From NCBI RefSeq assembly GCF_012396555.1, contig NZ_JAAXPS010000007.1, positions 19,887 through 83,886 of the forward strand: DNA of 64,000 nt, written 5' to 3'. The position numbers and the translations under genes were made by a program. Below, piece by piece: positions 8,868-18,348 of this stretch. This DNA is from Facklamia miroungae. Its GTDB lineage: Bacteria > Bacillota > Bacilli > Lactobacillales > Aerococcaceae. The notes under the pieces were generated by a model that saw only the letters and a list, made by a program, of their open reading frames with translations, did not search any database and was not told where the DNA came from. Numbering within the stretch: position 1 is the first letter of the stretch; the number at the start of each line of letters is the position of its first letter.

Positions 8868-8874
8868 TAAATAC
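8868..8874 (-). promoter_or_regulatory. Possible competence promoter element upstream of comGA
   Basis: On the minus strand the heptamer GTATTTA lies 29 bases before the comGA start, in an AT-rich setting reading GCGTATTTAATATTC. The same heptamer lies 27 bases before comEA (46164-46170). In streptococci the alternative sigma factor ComX reads a short box at about this distance. This is only a candidate; two sites are too few for a motif. Confidence 0.3.
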
Positions 8875-9029
8875 GCAATCAGACGAGAAATGGCGCTAAT
8901 TTTTTTTAAGTCTAAATAAGAGCCTTTGTATCAAACTATACCTACTTATCAAAGTATGATAGAATAAAGTGACAACGAGTGTATAGCTCATCCATCAGTT
9001 GAAATAAAAAAATAAGGAGTTATTTATAC

Positions 9030-9242
9030 ATGATTTTTAAAGTAATGTACCAAGAAAGTAAAGAACAAGTTCCTACCAGAGAAATGACTCAATCCCTATA
9101 TCTTGAAGCTAGAGATCGAGTAGAAGCGATTGATAAAGTGACAAAGAATACACCATACAATATTCAATATGTCCAAGAGCTAGATGAAGCTCATTTGGCA
9201 TATGAGAAAGAGCAAGAAGACTTTAAGTTGGTGGAGTTCTAA
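9030..9242 (+). CDS. rpoY: RNA polymerase epsilon subunit RpoY
   Basis: A 70-residue acidic protein of the YkzG/RpoY family, a small Firmicutes-specific RNA polymerase subunit. The motif MIFKV-YQ-S--QVP-RE-T-SLYLEA matches the family, and it directly precedes RNase J1, its usual neighbour. AAGGAG lies before the ATG. The two genes are separated by one base, so they are cotranscribed. Confidence 0.9.
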   Translation: MIFKVMYQESKEQVPTREMTQSLYLEARDRVEAIDKVTKNTPYNIQYVQELDEAHLAYEKEQEDFKLVEF

Positions 9243-9243
9243 A

Positions 9244-10968
9244 ATGTCAGTAAATATTAAGAATAATGAGGTTGGTGTTTTTGCCTTAGGTGGCCTGAAT
9301 GAAGTTGGAAAGAATATGTATGGTGTCCAATTTCAAGATGAAATCATCATTATGGACTCAGGAGTCATGTTTCCAGAAGATGAATTGTTAGGAATTGACT
9401 ATGTTATTCCTGACTATCAATACCTCCTTCAAAATAGGAATAAGATTAAAGCAGTTATTATATCACACGGTCACGAAGACCACATAGGTGGGATTCCTTT
9501 TCTATTGCGAGAAATAAACGTGCCGATTTATGCTGGTAAATTAGCTTCTGCTTTAATCCGTAATAAATTACAAGAACGCGGTTTATTAAGAGATGCAGAA
9601 ATTCACGAAATCGACGAAGATTCAGTGATCCGCTTCCGTAAAACAAGTGTTAGCTTTTATTTAACGACCCACTCAATTCCTGAAGCATATGGTATTGTGG
9701 TTAAGACACCTCCAGGTAATATTGTGTTTACAGGTGATTATAAATTTGACTTTACACCTGTAGGAAAGCCGGCTGATTTACATAAAATGGCGCGAATTGG
9801 AGAAGAGGGTGTATTACTTCTTTTAGGTGATTCAACCAATGCAGAGGTTCCAACTTTTACTAATTCAGAGAAAATTGTAGGCATATCGATTCGGAATATT
9901 ATTCAAAAAGAAGAGGGACGGGTTATTTTTGCAACCTTTGCTTCTAACGTTTCTCGCTTACAGCAAGTGGTAATGACAGCTTATGAAACTGGACGCAAGA
10001 TAGTTGTTTTTGGTCGCTCTATGGAGTCATCGATTAAAACTGCTAGAGAGCTGGGCTATGTTGATGATAAGGGTGAAGATATCTTTATTGAATCACGTGA
10101 TATAAATAAATATCCGGCCAATAAAATCTTGATTCTTTGTACAGGATCGCAAGGTGAGCCAATGGCGGCTTTAAGTCGAATTGCCAATGGAACTCACCGT
10201 CAAATTTCCTTACAACCTAATGATACGGTTATATTCTCTTCCTCTCCTATTCCAGGCAATACAATGAGCGTTAACCGGGTAATTAATCAGTTGAGTGAGC
10301 AAGGTGCTAAAGTGATCCATGGTAAAGTTAATAATATTCATACTTCAGGTCACGGTGGACAGCAAGAACAGTTATTGATGCATCGGTTGATGAAACCTAA
10401 ATATTTTATGCCCGTCCATGGTGAATATCGGATGCTAAAAATCCAATCAGAATTAGCTCAAATGACAGGAATACCTAAGGATAATTGTTTTATCATGTCT
10501 AACGGGGATGTCTTAGCATTAACAGCTGATTCAGCACGGATAGCTGGACGATTCCCTGCACAGGATGTTTATGTTGATGGAAATGGTATCGGAGATATTG
10601 GTAGTATTGTTCTTAAAGACCGAAAAGCACTATCAGAAGAAGGATTAATTATCGTTTCTGCTACCATTGATTTTGCAGCTAAACAATTAATTTCAGGACC
10701 AGATATCATGTCACGTGGCTTTATTTATATGCGTGAATCCGCTGATCTCATTAATGATATTCAAAATAAGGCAAGATCGATCATTAATCGTGGTTTAAAT
10801 GAGTCTGGCCCAAATGTGAGTGAACGAAGTGTACGCGATTTATTACTCAGTCAATTAGAGCCGGCAATTTATCAGAAAACGCAAAGAAATCCAATGATCA
10901 TGCCTATCTTATTAGATATTAACAAAGGGGTAAGACCCCATCAGACTAAACAAAATGAAGGAAAGTAA
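9244..10968 (+). CDS. rnjA: Ribonuclease J1
   Basis: A 574-residue metallo-beta-lactamase/beta-CASP ribonuclease with endo- and 5'-3' exonuclease activity, central to mRNA decay and rRNA maturation. The zinc motif HGHEDHIGG is at about residue 76; further conserved segments are [11 protein letters not shown], the beta-CASP region, HTSGHGG and MPVHGEYRM. It resembles RNase J1 more than J2 along its length. The frame is open from 9184 inside rpoY, but the ATG at 9244 after GGTGGAG is the fitting start. Confidence 0.95.
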   Translation: MSVNIKNNEVGVFALGGLNEVGKNMYGVQFQDEIIIMDSGVMFPEDELLGIDYVIPDYQYLLQNRNKIKAVIISHGHEDHIGGIPFLLREINVPIYAGKLASALIRNKLQERGLLRDAEIHEIDEDSVIRFRKTSVSFYLTTHSIPEAYGIVVKTPPGNIVFTGDYKFDFTPVGKPADLHKMARIGEEGVLLLLGDSTNAEVPTFTNSEKIVGISIRNIIQKEEGRVIFATFASNVSRLQQVVMTAYETGRKIVVFGRSMESSIKTARELGYVDDKGEDIFIESRDINKYPANKILILCTGSQGEPMAALSRIANGTHRQISLQPNDTVIFSSSPIPGNTMSVNRVINQLSEQGAKVIHGKVNNIHTSGHGGQQEQLLMHRLMKPKYFMPVHGEYRMLKIQSELAQMTGIPKDNCFIMSNGDVLALTADSARIAGRFPAQDVYVDGNGIGDIGSIVLKDRKALSEEGLIIVSATIDFAAKQLISGPDIMSRGFIYMRESADLINDIQNKARSIINRGLNESGPNVSERSVRDLLLSQLEPAIYQKTQRNPMIMPILLDINKGVRPHQTKQNEGK

Positions 10969-10980
10969 AGGAGTAATCAA

Positions 10981-12042
10981 ATGGAGAGAATAAACAAATT
11001 ACGTCAGGTGCTAAAAGAAAATCAATTTGATGCTATATATGTCACAGACTTGTTGAATGTTCGATATTTAACTGGTTTTACTGGTTCCACCGGGGTTGTT
11101 TTTGTGACCCAAGATAAAGCATTCTTTATTACAGACTTCCGCTATAATACACAAGCGAATCAACAAGTGAAGTCTGCATCTGTTGTTATTCATCAAAACG
11201 GAGTTGATCAAGAAATAAAAAATCTAATTGATCAAGAAAAGATTAAAACCCTAGCAATTGAAGCGGATAATATGAATGTTAGTCATTATTTGAGAATTCA
11301 AGAACTCTTTGAAGTTGATATTAAAGCTAGTCAAGGATTAATCGAAAAGATTCGTTTGATTAAAGATGAATCGGAATTGGCAACGATCCGTCAAGCTTGC
11401 GAAATTACAGACCAAGCGTTTGAACATATTCTAACCTTTATAAAACCAGGAGTAACTGAAATTCAAGTTGCAAACGAATTAGAAGCTTTTCTTAAGGATA
11501 AAGGATCAACGGGCATGTCATTTGACACTATTGTTGCTTCCGGTGAACGTTCTGCAATGCCTCATGGGGTTGCCAGTGAAAAAGTGATTGAAGATGGAGA
11601 TATTGTGACTTTAGATTTTGGTTGCTATTACAATGGCTATTCTTCAGATATGACACGTACCATAGCTGTGGGATCGATTTCTGACAAATTGAAAGAGATT
11701 TATGAAATTGTGCTTGAAGCACATCAACGTGTTATCCAAGAGGCGAAAGCTGGAATGACTGGTAAGGAAATTGATGCGATAGCTCGGGATTATATCACTG
11801 AAAAAGGTTATGGCGAATACTTTGGTCATTCTACAGGCCACGGCGTTGGTTTGAACGTTCATGAAATGCCGGCTGTTTCTAGTCGTTCTGAAGATGTAGT
11901 GGTTTCTAATATGGTAATTACTGATGAGCCCGGCATTTATATACCAGGTATTGGTGGTGTTCGGATTGAAGATGATTTAATCGTGCAAGAAGATCGCGTA
12001 GTTCCAATTAACCGCAGTCCAAAAGAATTAATAATTTTATAG
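10981..12042 (+). CDS. pepP: Aminopeptidase P family (Xaa-Pro) M24 metallopeptidase
   Basis: A 353-residue cytoplasmic peptidase that removes the residue before proline in peptides. It has a creatinase-like N-terminal domain (1-125) and an M24 pita-bread domain. The metal ligands are visible: LDFGCYYNGYSSDMTR (two Asp), HSTGHGVGL (His), DEPGIY and RIEDD (Glu). AAAGGAG precedes the ATG. In Bacillus this gene (yqhT) is followed by efp and then yqhY-nusB. Here efp has moved to 22950 while asp23-nusB still follow. Confidence 0.88.
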   Translation: MERINKLRQVLKENQFDAIYVTDLLNVRYLTGFTGSTGVVFVTQDKAFFITDFRYNTQANQQVKSASVVIHQNGVDQEIKNLIDQEKIKTLAIEADNMNVSHYLRIQELFEVDIKASQGLIEKIRLIKDESELATIRQACEITDQAFEHILTFIKPGVTEIQVANELEAFLKDKGSTGMSFDTIVASGERSAMPHGVASEKVIEDGDIVTLDFGCYYNGYSSDMTRTIAVGSISDKLKEIYEIVLEAHQRVIQEAKAGMTGKEIDAIARDYITEKGYGEYFGHSTGHGVGLNVHEMPAVSSRSEDVVVSNMVITDEPGIYIPGIGGVRIEDDLIVQEDRVVPINRSPKELIIL

Positions 12043-12053
12043 GAGGCTAAAAG

Positions 12054-12482
12054 ATGTCAAATAAACAAACTGTCTCATTTGAATCTCTAAGCAAACAATA
12101 TTTGGGAGAAATTAATATTACGATGGGTGTCCTCGAGGATATTGCGGCGAAAGCAGCTTCTGAAATTGATGGTGTGCTTAGTTCCTCTCAGAAAAAAGAA
12201 GCCGGAAAATTCTTGCGTATTCAAGGTTCAGGCGTAAATGCGAAAATGCGTCAAATCGAAGATCGAATTACTATTGATATTAATGTGCGTATAGCTTATG
12301 GCAAGACAGTTCCTATTATTGCTGCAGCTATTCAGGAACGTGTTAAAGAACAAATTTTATATATGACGGATTTAGTTGTTAGTCAAGTGAATGTTCACGT
12401 GCAAGCGATCGATACAGAGCCACAAACACAAATAGGGTCTTCTGTAGAGCATAAGGAAAACGAATTAGAAATCGGAGAATAG
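12054..12482 (+). CDS. Asp23/Gls24 family protein (YqhY type)
   Basis: A 142-residue cytoplasmic Asp23-domain protein. The segments GEINITMGVLEDIAAKAASEIDGV and VNVRIAYGKTVPIIA are typical. The YqhY subgroup sits before nusB in most Firmicutes and has been linked to control of fatty-acid synthesis and envelope homeostasis. AGGAGG precedes the ATG. It is separated by one base from nusB, so coexpression is very likely. Confidence 0.88.
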   Translation: MSNKQTVSFESLSKQYLGEINITMGVLEDIAAKAASEIDGVLSSSQKKEAGKFLRIQGSGVNAKMRQIEDRITIDINVRIAYGKTVPIIAAAIQERVKEQILYMTDLVVSQVNVHVQAIDTEPQTQIGSSVEHKENELEIGE

Positions 12483-12483
12483 G

Positions 12484-12924
12484 ATGGAAAAATTATCACG
12501 TCATCAGCTAAGAGAAAAGGCAGTTCAGAGCTTATATCAATTGGTCATTGATCGCGAGCAATTTCAAAGTGAGACTGCTGTAGAATTTGCCTTAGAAGCT
12601 GGTAATGATCCTGATCAAGGATTTTTAGGAACAATTGATCCTTATTTAATTACTCTTGTCAGAGGAGTCAGGGATAATCAACATGCCTTAGATGATCTGA
12701 TTAAACAGTATCTCAGTCAAGCATGGACACTTGATAGAATAGCCAGTATTGATTTGACGATTTTGCGTTTAGCTTTTTTTGAAGTGCTTTTTATTGATGA
12801 AGAACAAGTTCCAGCCAAAGTAGCTGTCGATGAGGCGATTGAGTTGGCCAAAACTTTTTCAGACGATCGATCAAGAAAGTTTATCTCAGGTGTTCTAGCT
12901 AAACTATTAGCTAAGCAAAATTAA
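12484..12924 (+). CDS. nusB: Transcription antitermination factor NusB
   Basis: A 146-residue all-helical NusB. It binds boxA RNA with NusE and supports processive transcription of rRNA operons. The N-terminus SRHQLREKAVQSLYQL and the C-terminal KVAVDEAIELAKTFSDDRSRKFISGVL are family signatures. A terminator follows directly. Confidence 0.93.
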   Translation: MEKLSRHQLREKAVQSLYQLVIDREQFQSETAVEFALEAGNDPDQGFLGTIDPYLITLVRGVRDNQHALDDLIKQYLSQAWTLDRIASIDLTILRLAFFEVLFIDEEQVPAKVAVDEAIELAKTFSDDRSRKFISGVLAKLLAKQN

Positions 12925-12930
12925 ATGCGT

Positions 12931-12974
12931 CCAGAAAAAGAATGTGAAGAAACTATTCTTTTTCTGGTTTTTTT
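12931..12974 (+). terminator. Terminator after nusB
   Basis: CCAGAAAAAGAAT (12931-12943) pairs with ATTCTTTTTCTGG (12955-12967), followed by seven T residues. Confidence 0.85.
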
Positions 12975-13007
12975 CTTATAATATTTTGTTAAACAAAGGG
13001 GTTTAGC

Positions 13008-13036
13008 TTGTATATATACATTTTGACCGATATAAT
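13008..13036 (+). promoter_or_regulatory. Promoter for the DUF1002 protein gene
   Basis: TTGTAT (13008-13013), 17 bp, TATAAT (13031-13036). It lies between the nusB terminator and the start at 13083, giving this gene its own transcript. Confidence 0.65.
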
Positions 13037-13082
13037 CAAAGTGTCATAAAGAGCATCAATTAGTAAAAGGAGAATCTTAATT

Positions 13083-14858
13083 ATGAAAAAACAAAAAGTA
13101 TTATTACTTGCTTTAGCTGCTTTGACTGCTTTTCCAGCAAGTATGCCTTTAATTACTCAATCAGCTATGGCAGTTGAACAGGCTGAGCAAACTTTGCAAG
13201 TAGAAAAATTAGCTTTAGGAGCGACTTTAAATTCACAACAAGCCCAACAAACCATTCAATTATTAGGCGCAAATCAGGTAACTCCTGAGAATACAATTTA
13301 TGTTGACGGTGTGATGATTGATCGCTATTTAAACATTGGATCAGATGCTTCAACAGATGTATACTCGTCCGTATATATTAAGCCTCAAGCACCTGGTACA
13401 GGAATTAAAGTTCAAATTGTAACGCCTGAAAATATCACTGCTGTTTCAGCTACAACCTATCAAAATGCAGCTATAACAGCGGGAGCCAAGAATGCCTTAT
13501 TAAGAATTGGTACAATTCTACCTGTAACAGGCGAAGGAGCTCTAACTGGCCTTTATGCTTTGCTAGAATCACAAGGTGTCGTAGTAAAACAACACGATAT
13601 GCAAACGGCACAAAAAGAAATTTCTGTCGTAAATAATGTTAAGACTGAAACAGGGTTAACCGATGAACAAGTAAACGTAATTATTGCTGAAATTAAGAAA
13701 GAAGTTGCTGCTCAAGTTCAAAATAATGGTCAAGTAAACTCGACTGAAATTGTAAACACAGTTGTAAATAATGTTATTAATAACACTAATATTGAAGGCG
13801 ATGGCAATGTTGTCGATAATTCAGTTGCTACCGATGTAGAGATTTCTAATCAAACGAAGCAAGAATTAGAGCAATATGCCAATGATTTTGCCCAGACCGA
13901 TGCTGCTGCTAATGAAGACACTGTTCAACAATTAGATGCGTCGATCGAAGACAAAAAATGGGACAATATTCTTGCTCAACTAGAGCCTAAAATGACTATT
14001 GATGAAATTAAAGCAGTAGAAACACCTGATTTTTCTGATACTGAAAAATACCATGAAATTTTACCTGCCTTATATAATCGTTTCAAGCAAGCAGTCGATC
14101 AGGGGATCCGTGTAGATGATATCTATGCCCATACCTTTATCATTGAAGCCATCCAACCAGAGCTTACAGTCGAAACAAAAGCAGAATTAGATAATTTTAG
14201 AGAATTGCTTTACCAATATACCGCTACTTTCGAAGGTGATTTAAAAGCTACTGCGGAAGGCGAAGGATACGAATTTTTACCAATCAAAGACCAATGGCTT
14301 ACACAACTACAATCCGCTCAGAATTTAAAAGCATCTGATGCACCATTAGCAGAAATTATTCAATTAATTGCAAATGCGACTGGATTTGCACCAGAGGTAT
14401 ATACTTATACTGATATTGAACAAACGGATAAAGTAATTAGCTTAACGGTAGCTGAAGACACACCAACTAAAATGACAACGTTAGCGCGATTCCAATATGA
14501 TTTAGAAACAGGTGTTATTAGTGAAATAGATCCTGTTTCAATGGAAGCTGTGCCTTTAAACCAAGCGACATTTGATTTTAATGCTATCTATGGTGTGAAT
14601 GTTGAGAACCATTATGTAGCAGCTGAAGTTCCTGTGGATTACACGATTCCTGGTTATACCTCAGTTGAAACGACCGAAGAAGAAACAACTCTTGAGGAGG
14701 AACCGCAAGAGATGACAGAAGCACCAACTAATCCAGAAGAGGAACAACCTTCTGAAGAGGTCCAACCGTCTGAAGAAGTACCCGAAACAGAAACGCCAAC
14801 TTCAAACGAACAGACAACCGAAGCGGCTCCATCTGAAGAAACAGATTCCGGAAATTAA
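13083..14858 (+). CDS. Secreted DUF1002 protein with acidic Thr/Glu/Pro-rich tail
   Basis: A 591-residue exported protein. Residues 1-30 are a signal peptide with cleavage expected after AMA. Residues 35-290 match the DUF1002 family (YpuA of Bacillus), with typical stretches VQIVTPENIT, YQNAAITAGA and TGEGALTGLYAL. A helical charged region follows, then a second domain at about 445-530, and the last 60 residues are rich in Glu, Thr and Pro with a repeated QPSEEV unit. No LPXTG motif or C-terminal membrane segment is present, so it should be released or held non-covalently. It has its own promoter and terminator. The biochemical function of DUF1002 is not known. Confidence 0.8.
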   Translation: MKKQKVLLLALAALTAFPASMPLITQSAMAVEQAEQTLQVEKLALGATLNSQQAQQTIQLLGANQVTPENTIYVDGVMIDRYLNIGSDASTDVYSSVYIKPQAPGTGIKVQIVTPENITAVSATTYQNAAITAGAKNALLRIGTILPVTGEGALTGLYALLESQGVVVKQHDMQTAQKEISVVNNVKTETGLTDEQVNVIIAEIKKEVAAQVQNNGQVNSTEIVNTVVNNVINNTNIEGDGNVVDNSVATDVEISNQTKQELEQYANDFAQTDAAANEDTVQQLDASIEDKKWDNILAQLEPKMTIDEIKAVETPDFSDTEKYHEILPALYNRFKQAVDQGIRVDDIYAHTFIIEAIQPELTVETKAELDNFRELLYQYTATFEGDLKATAEGEGYEFLPIKDQWLTQLQSAQNLKASDAPLAEIIQLIANATGFAPEVYTYTDIEQTDKVISLTVAEDTPTKMTTLARFQYDLETGVISEIDPVSMEAVPLNQATFDFNAIYGVNVENHYVAAEVPVDYTIPGYTSVETTEEETTLEEEPQEMTEAPTNPEEEQPSEEVQPSEEVPETETPTSNEQTTEAAPSEETDSGN

Positions 14859-14900
14859 CCTTAAGGTTAAAAAAGTTAAAAAATTTTAATACGATCTATA

Positions 14901-14939
14901 AAGAACCAGATAAAGCAAATTTAAATCTGGTTCTTTTTT
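14901..14939 (+). terminator. Terminator after the DUF1002 gene
   Basis: AAGAACCAGAT (14901-14911) pairs with ATCTGGTTCTT (14925-14935), followed by T residues. Confidence 0.85.
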
Positions 14940-15007
14940 GATTTCTAGTCCTGTCAATTAGATTGTGATAAAATAGAAAAGAATGATATTTGAAAAGAGG
15001 TGAGACA

Positions 15008-16375
15008 GTGAAGAAAGAAACAAAGAATTATATAACAGTCGGTGCTTTATCAAAATATATTAGTCAGAAATTTGATCGTGATCCTCATTTACAACGGATT
15101 AGGATTTTAGGGGAAATTTCAAATTATCGCCATCGACCAAACTCTCATCAGTACTTTTCTTTAAAAGAAGATAAGGTTCAAATTAACGCTATCATGTTTA
15201 AAAATCAATTTCATCGCTTAAAATTTCAATTAGAAGAAGGAATGAAAGTTTTTGTAACGGCAAGAGTCGGGGTGTATGAAGGAGGCGGAAGATACCAACT
15301 GTACGTGGAAAGCATTGAACCTGATGGAATTGGCTCCCTCTATTTGGCGCTAGAGCAATTAAAAGAAAAGATGAAAGCGCAAGGCCTTTTTGATCGCCCT
15401 AAAAAAAGTTTATCTAAATTCCCAAAACGTATAGCTGTTATTACGAGCCCATCAGGATCGGTTATTCGTGACATCATGACAACTATCCAACGGCGGTATC
15501 CGATTGTAGAAATAGTAGTCTTTCCTACTAAAGTACAGGGCAAAGATGCTGCAAAAGAAATCGTGGCATCTTTTAAGCTGTTACAGAGTGCTCCTTTAAC
15601 GTTTGATGGTGTTATTTTGGCACGTGGCGGCGGTTCGATTGAAGATCTTTGGTGTTTTAATGATGAAGCCGTAGCACATGCTATTCTAGAATGTCCGATA
15701 CCGGTCATTTCTTCAATTGGTCATGAAACAGATACAACCATTGCTGATTTAGTGGCTGATTTAAGGGCTCCAACGCCTACTGCTGCGGCAGAACTGTCTG
15801 TTCCTGTCTTACAAGAAGTTTTAATAGCAATCAGTCAAAAGCAAGCGCGTTTGTTTAACGCCTTTCGGGGGCGGATAGAATGGGCGAGTGAGCGTCTAGT
15901 AAGGTCAAGTCATTCCTATGTATTAACGCAACCTGAGAGGCTTTACCAATCTTATTTACAAAATGCACTTTATTTAAGCGATCGTTTACAAATGCGTCAA
16001 GAACAATATTTCTCTAGTCAGAAACAAAAGATTACTCAGTTAAAACAAGCCGTGTACGCATATAACCCTCACCAGCAAATTGCCTATCGTCAAGAAACAT
16101 TAAAAACCACTCGAACAAGTATGCAACGTACTTTATTTGATTATTTGAGAAGAAAAGAAGACCAGCATGTAAAAGCCAGTTCACTCTTAGACGCATATAG
16201 CCCACTTAGAATAATGGCGCGCGGATATTCATTGGTTGAGAAAGAAGGTCATCAGATAATATCCAGTCAGGAATTAGCTAAAGGGGATCATTTGAAAATT
16301 CAGTTATATGAAGGGTGTGCAAATGTTTTAGTTGAATCGACAGATGACGAAGCGATTATTAAAAAGGAGGAATAG
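15008..16375 (+). CDS. xseA: Exodeoxyribonuclease VII large subunit
   Basis: A 455-residue catalytic subunit of exonuclease VII, which degrades single-stranded DNA from both ends. An OB-fold (about 10-105, ILGEISNYRHRP) precedes the catalytic domain with ARGGGSIEDLWCFNDE and SSIGHETDTTIADLVADLRA, then a coiled-coil region. A TTG at 14990 is in frame, but GTG at 15008 follows GAGGTGAG and is preferred. It is the first gene of a dense cluster that runs to hflX. Confidence 0.93.
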   Translation: MKKETKNYITVGALSKYISQKFDRDPHLQRIRILGEISNYRHRPNSHQYFSLKEDKVQINAIMFKNQFHRLKFQLEEGMKVFVTARVGVYEGGGRYQLYVESIEPDGIGSLYLALEQLKEKMKAQGLFDRPKKSLSKFPKRIAVITSPSGSVIRDIMTTIQRRYPIVEIVVFPTKVQGKDAAKEIVASFKLLQSAPLTFDGVILARGGGSIEDLWCFNDEAVAHAILECPIPVISSIGHETDTTIADLVADLRAPTPTAAAELSVPVLQEVLIAISQKQARLFNAFRGRIEWASERLVRSSHSYVLTQPERLYQSYLQNALYLSDRLQMRQEQYFSSQKQKITQLKQAVYAYNPHQQIAYRQETLKTTRTSMQRTLFDYLRRKEDQHVKASSLLDAYSPLRIMARGYSLVEKEGHQIISSQELAKGDHLKIQLYEGCANVLVESTDDEAIIKKEE

Positions 16376-16378
16376 AAA

Positions 16379-16624
16379 ATGACAGAAAACCAAATAGTAG
16401 ATCCATCTATTACTTTTGAACAAGCTTTGCAAGAGCTCGAAGAGATTGTACAAAAATTAGAAAGAGGCACTTTGCCTTTACAAGAAGCCTTGCAAGCCTT
16501 TCAAAAAGGTGTTTCTTTGAGCCAGTATTGTCAAAAAGAATTAACCGAAGCTGAGGCTACCGTCACAAAAATAATGACAGAATCAGGATTACAACCACTA
16601 GATGAGGAGATTAAAACAGAATGA
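16379..16624 (+). CDS. xseB: Exodeoxyribonuclease VII small subunit
   Basis: An 81-residue helical protein with the family pattern TFEQALQELEEIVQKLERGTLPL. It forms helical arms with several copies per XseA. AAGGAGG precedes the ATG, three bases separate it from xseA, and its stop overlaps the ispA start (ATGA). Confidence 0.92.
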   Translation: MTENQIVDPSITFEQALQELEEIVQKLERGTLPLQEALQAFQKGVSLSQYCQKELTEAEATVTKIMTESGLQPLDEEIKTE

Positions 16625-17502
16625 TACTCGGCGGCCCCTTACGTACACAATTCGAACAAGCTTTACAAGATCAGGTTGTTTCTATGCATTCCCCTCTAGA
16701 AATGGTCAAACCCATGGTATATTCTTTAAATAGTGGTGGGAAAAGATTAAGGCCCTTACTTTTATTAACGGTGGTTGCTATTTTAAATAAGGAAAAGGTG
16801 GATAAGGCTATTTCTACTGCCATTGCTCTTGAATTTATTCATACTTATTCCTTAATTCATGATGATCTGCCTGCCATGGATGATGACGAAGTGCGAAGAG
16901 GGCAACCAACCTCTCACGTTAAATTTGATGAAGCGACTGCCATTTTAGCAGGAGATGCTCTTCAAGCGGATGCTTTTGCGATTCTTGCTCAAGATGAAAG
17001 TTTACAAGACCATCAAAAAGTCGCTCTCCTAACAGAATTGGCTCATGCAGCAGGTTCTTCAGGTATGGTGGCAGGACAATTGTATGACATTCAAGCTGAA
17101 AATAAAAACATCGAGTTTGACAAATTGCAGCAAATCCATTTGATGAAGACCGGTTTATTGTTTATTTTTGCAATGAAAGCAGCGTCAATCATTGTTGAAG
17201 TTGATCAGGAAGTAGCTAATTTAATGACAAAATTTGGTCAGCATTATGGGGTGGCATATCAAATTCATAATGACTTAAAAGATGTGGTCGATTTGAACGA
17301 GGAAGTTGATAGTTTAGCTTATTCAGATATTATTAATCAGAAGTCAACCTATCCAAGTCTTTTAGGAATTCAAGCTGCAAAGGAAAGCTTAATTGAGGAA
17401 ATCCGATTAGCGCGAGTAGCGTTGGAAAGTTTAGAAACAGTATGTCATAAATCTTTTCAAGCGCTAGATAATTTTCTCATACCGCTTGAGAAATACCTTT
17501 AA
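16621..17502 (+). CDS. ispA: Polyprenyl (farnesyl/geranyl) diphosphate synthase
   Basis: A 293-residue trans-prenyltransferase of the IspA type, supplying C15/C20 precursors for undecaprenyl phosphate and quinones. The first Asp-rich motif DDLPAMDDD is intact, as are GGKRLRP and the HTYSLIHDD segment. The second Asp-rich motif reads NDLKD instead of the usual DD-x-x-D, so one magnesium-binding Asp is replaced by Asn. It sits in the xseB-ispA-tlyA-recN order common to Firmicutes, which supports the assignment despite the change. Confidence 0.85.
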   Translation: MILGGPLRTQFEQALQDQVVSMHSPLEMVKPMVYSLNSGGKRLRPLLLLTVVAILNKEKVDKAISTAIALEFIHTYSLIHDDLPAMDDDEVRRGQPTSHVKFDEATAILAGDALQADAFAILAQDESLQDHQKVALLTELAHAAGSSGMVAGQLYDIQAENKNIEFDKLQQIHLMKTGLLFIFAMKAASIIVEVDQEVANLMTKFGQHYGVAYQIHNDLKDVVDLNEEVDSLAYSDIINQKSTYPSLLGIQAAKESLIEEIRLARVALESLETVCHKSFQALDNFLIPLEKYL

Positions 17503-17512
17503 GGAGTTAATA

Positions 17513-18328
17513 ATGAAAAAGGAACGTGTCGATAAATTAGTTGTTCAAGCAGGAATAACCCACTCACGGGAACAAGCACGTCGTTTAATCATGTCAGGTA
17601 AAATTTATGATCAAAATGATCAACGCTATGACAAACCTGGCGAAAAAATACCTACCGATCGTGAGCTTTATCTCAAAGGGAAACCCTTCCCATATGTCTC
17701 TCGTGGTGGACTAAAATTAGAAAAAGCGCTCGACTTTTTTAAAATTGATATCACTGACCATATTCTTTTAGATATCGGGGCTTCAACGGGAGGTTTTACT
17801 GATGTTGCTTTGCAAAAAGGCGCTCGTTTATCTTATGCCTTAGATGTGGGATATAATCAATTAGCCTATTCACTCCGTCAAGACCCACGAGTAGTCGTAA
17901 TGGAGCGTCAAAATTTCCGTTACTCTCGCTTAGAGGATTTTACAAAAGGACAACCAACCATCGCTTCAATAGATGTTTCTTTTATTTCACTCTCATTAAT
18001 ATTACCCCCTTTACAGGCAATATTGAAAAAAGGTGCTTCAGTGATTGCCTTAATCAAACCTCAGTTTGAAGCAGGACCTAGTCGTATAGGGAAAAAAGGT
18101 GTTATAAAAGACCCGGTTGTTCATCAAGAGGTGTTAGAAGAAGTGATGGCATTTATTACCGATATTGGTTTTATTGTGAAAGACCTAACTTATTCACCAA
18201 TAACAGGTGGAGAAGGTAATATCGAGTATTTGGTGCACTTACTTCATGAAGATCAACCTGGAAACCTCAGTCATTTAACCATTGATATTGCAAAAGTCGT
18301 GGAAGAGAGCCATCAAACTTTTGAATAA
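17513..18328 (+). CDS. tlyA: TlyA family rRNA (cytidine-2'-O)-methyltransferase
   Basis: A 271-residue protein with an N-terminal S4 RNA-binding domain (about 5-65, RVDKLVVQAGITHSREQAR) and an FtsJ-like SAM-dependent methyltransferase domain (ILLDIGASTGGFTD, then SIDVSFISL). TlyA proteins 2'-O-methylate ribosomal RNA; some were first named hemolysins. The ATG at 17513 has AAGGAG 6 bases upstream and replaces an in-frame TTG at 17486. In Bacillus the arginine repressor gene ahrC lies between this gene and recN; here it is missing. Confidence 0.9.
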   Translation: MKKERVDKLVVQAGITHSREQARRLIMSGKIYDQNDQRYDKPGEKIPTDRELYLKGKPFPYVSRGGLKLEKALDFFKIDITDHILLDIGASTGGFTDVALQKGARLSYALDVGYNQLAYSLRQDPRVVVMERQNFRYSRLEDFTKGQPTIASIDVSFISLSLILPPLQAILKKGASVIALIKPQFEAGPSRIGKKGVIKDPVVHQEVLEEVMAFITDIGFIVKDLTYSPITGGEGNIEYLVHLLHEDQPGNLSHLTIDIAKVVEESHQTFE

Positions 18329-18348
18329 AATCAGTAAAGAGGTGTCTT

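Noticed and set aside
14660..14858. Possible sortase (LPXTG) anchor at the end of the DUF1002 protein
   Set aside because: The tail is Thr/Glu/Pro-rich, but no LPXTG-like motif, hydrophobic segment or basic end is present.
15340..15708. 122-codon frame antisense to xseA
   Set aside because: A shadow of a conserved catalytic domain; no ribosome site and no promoter.
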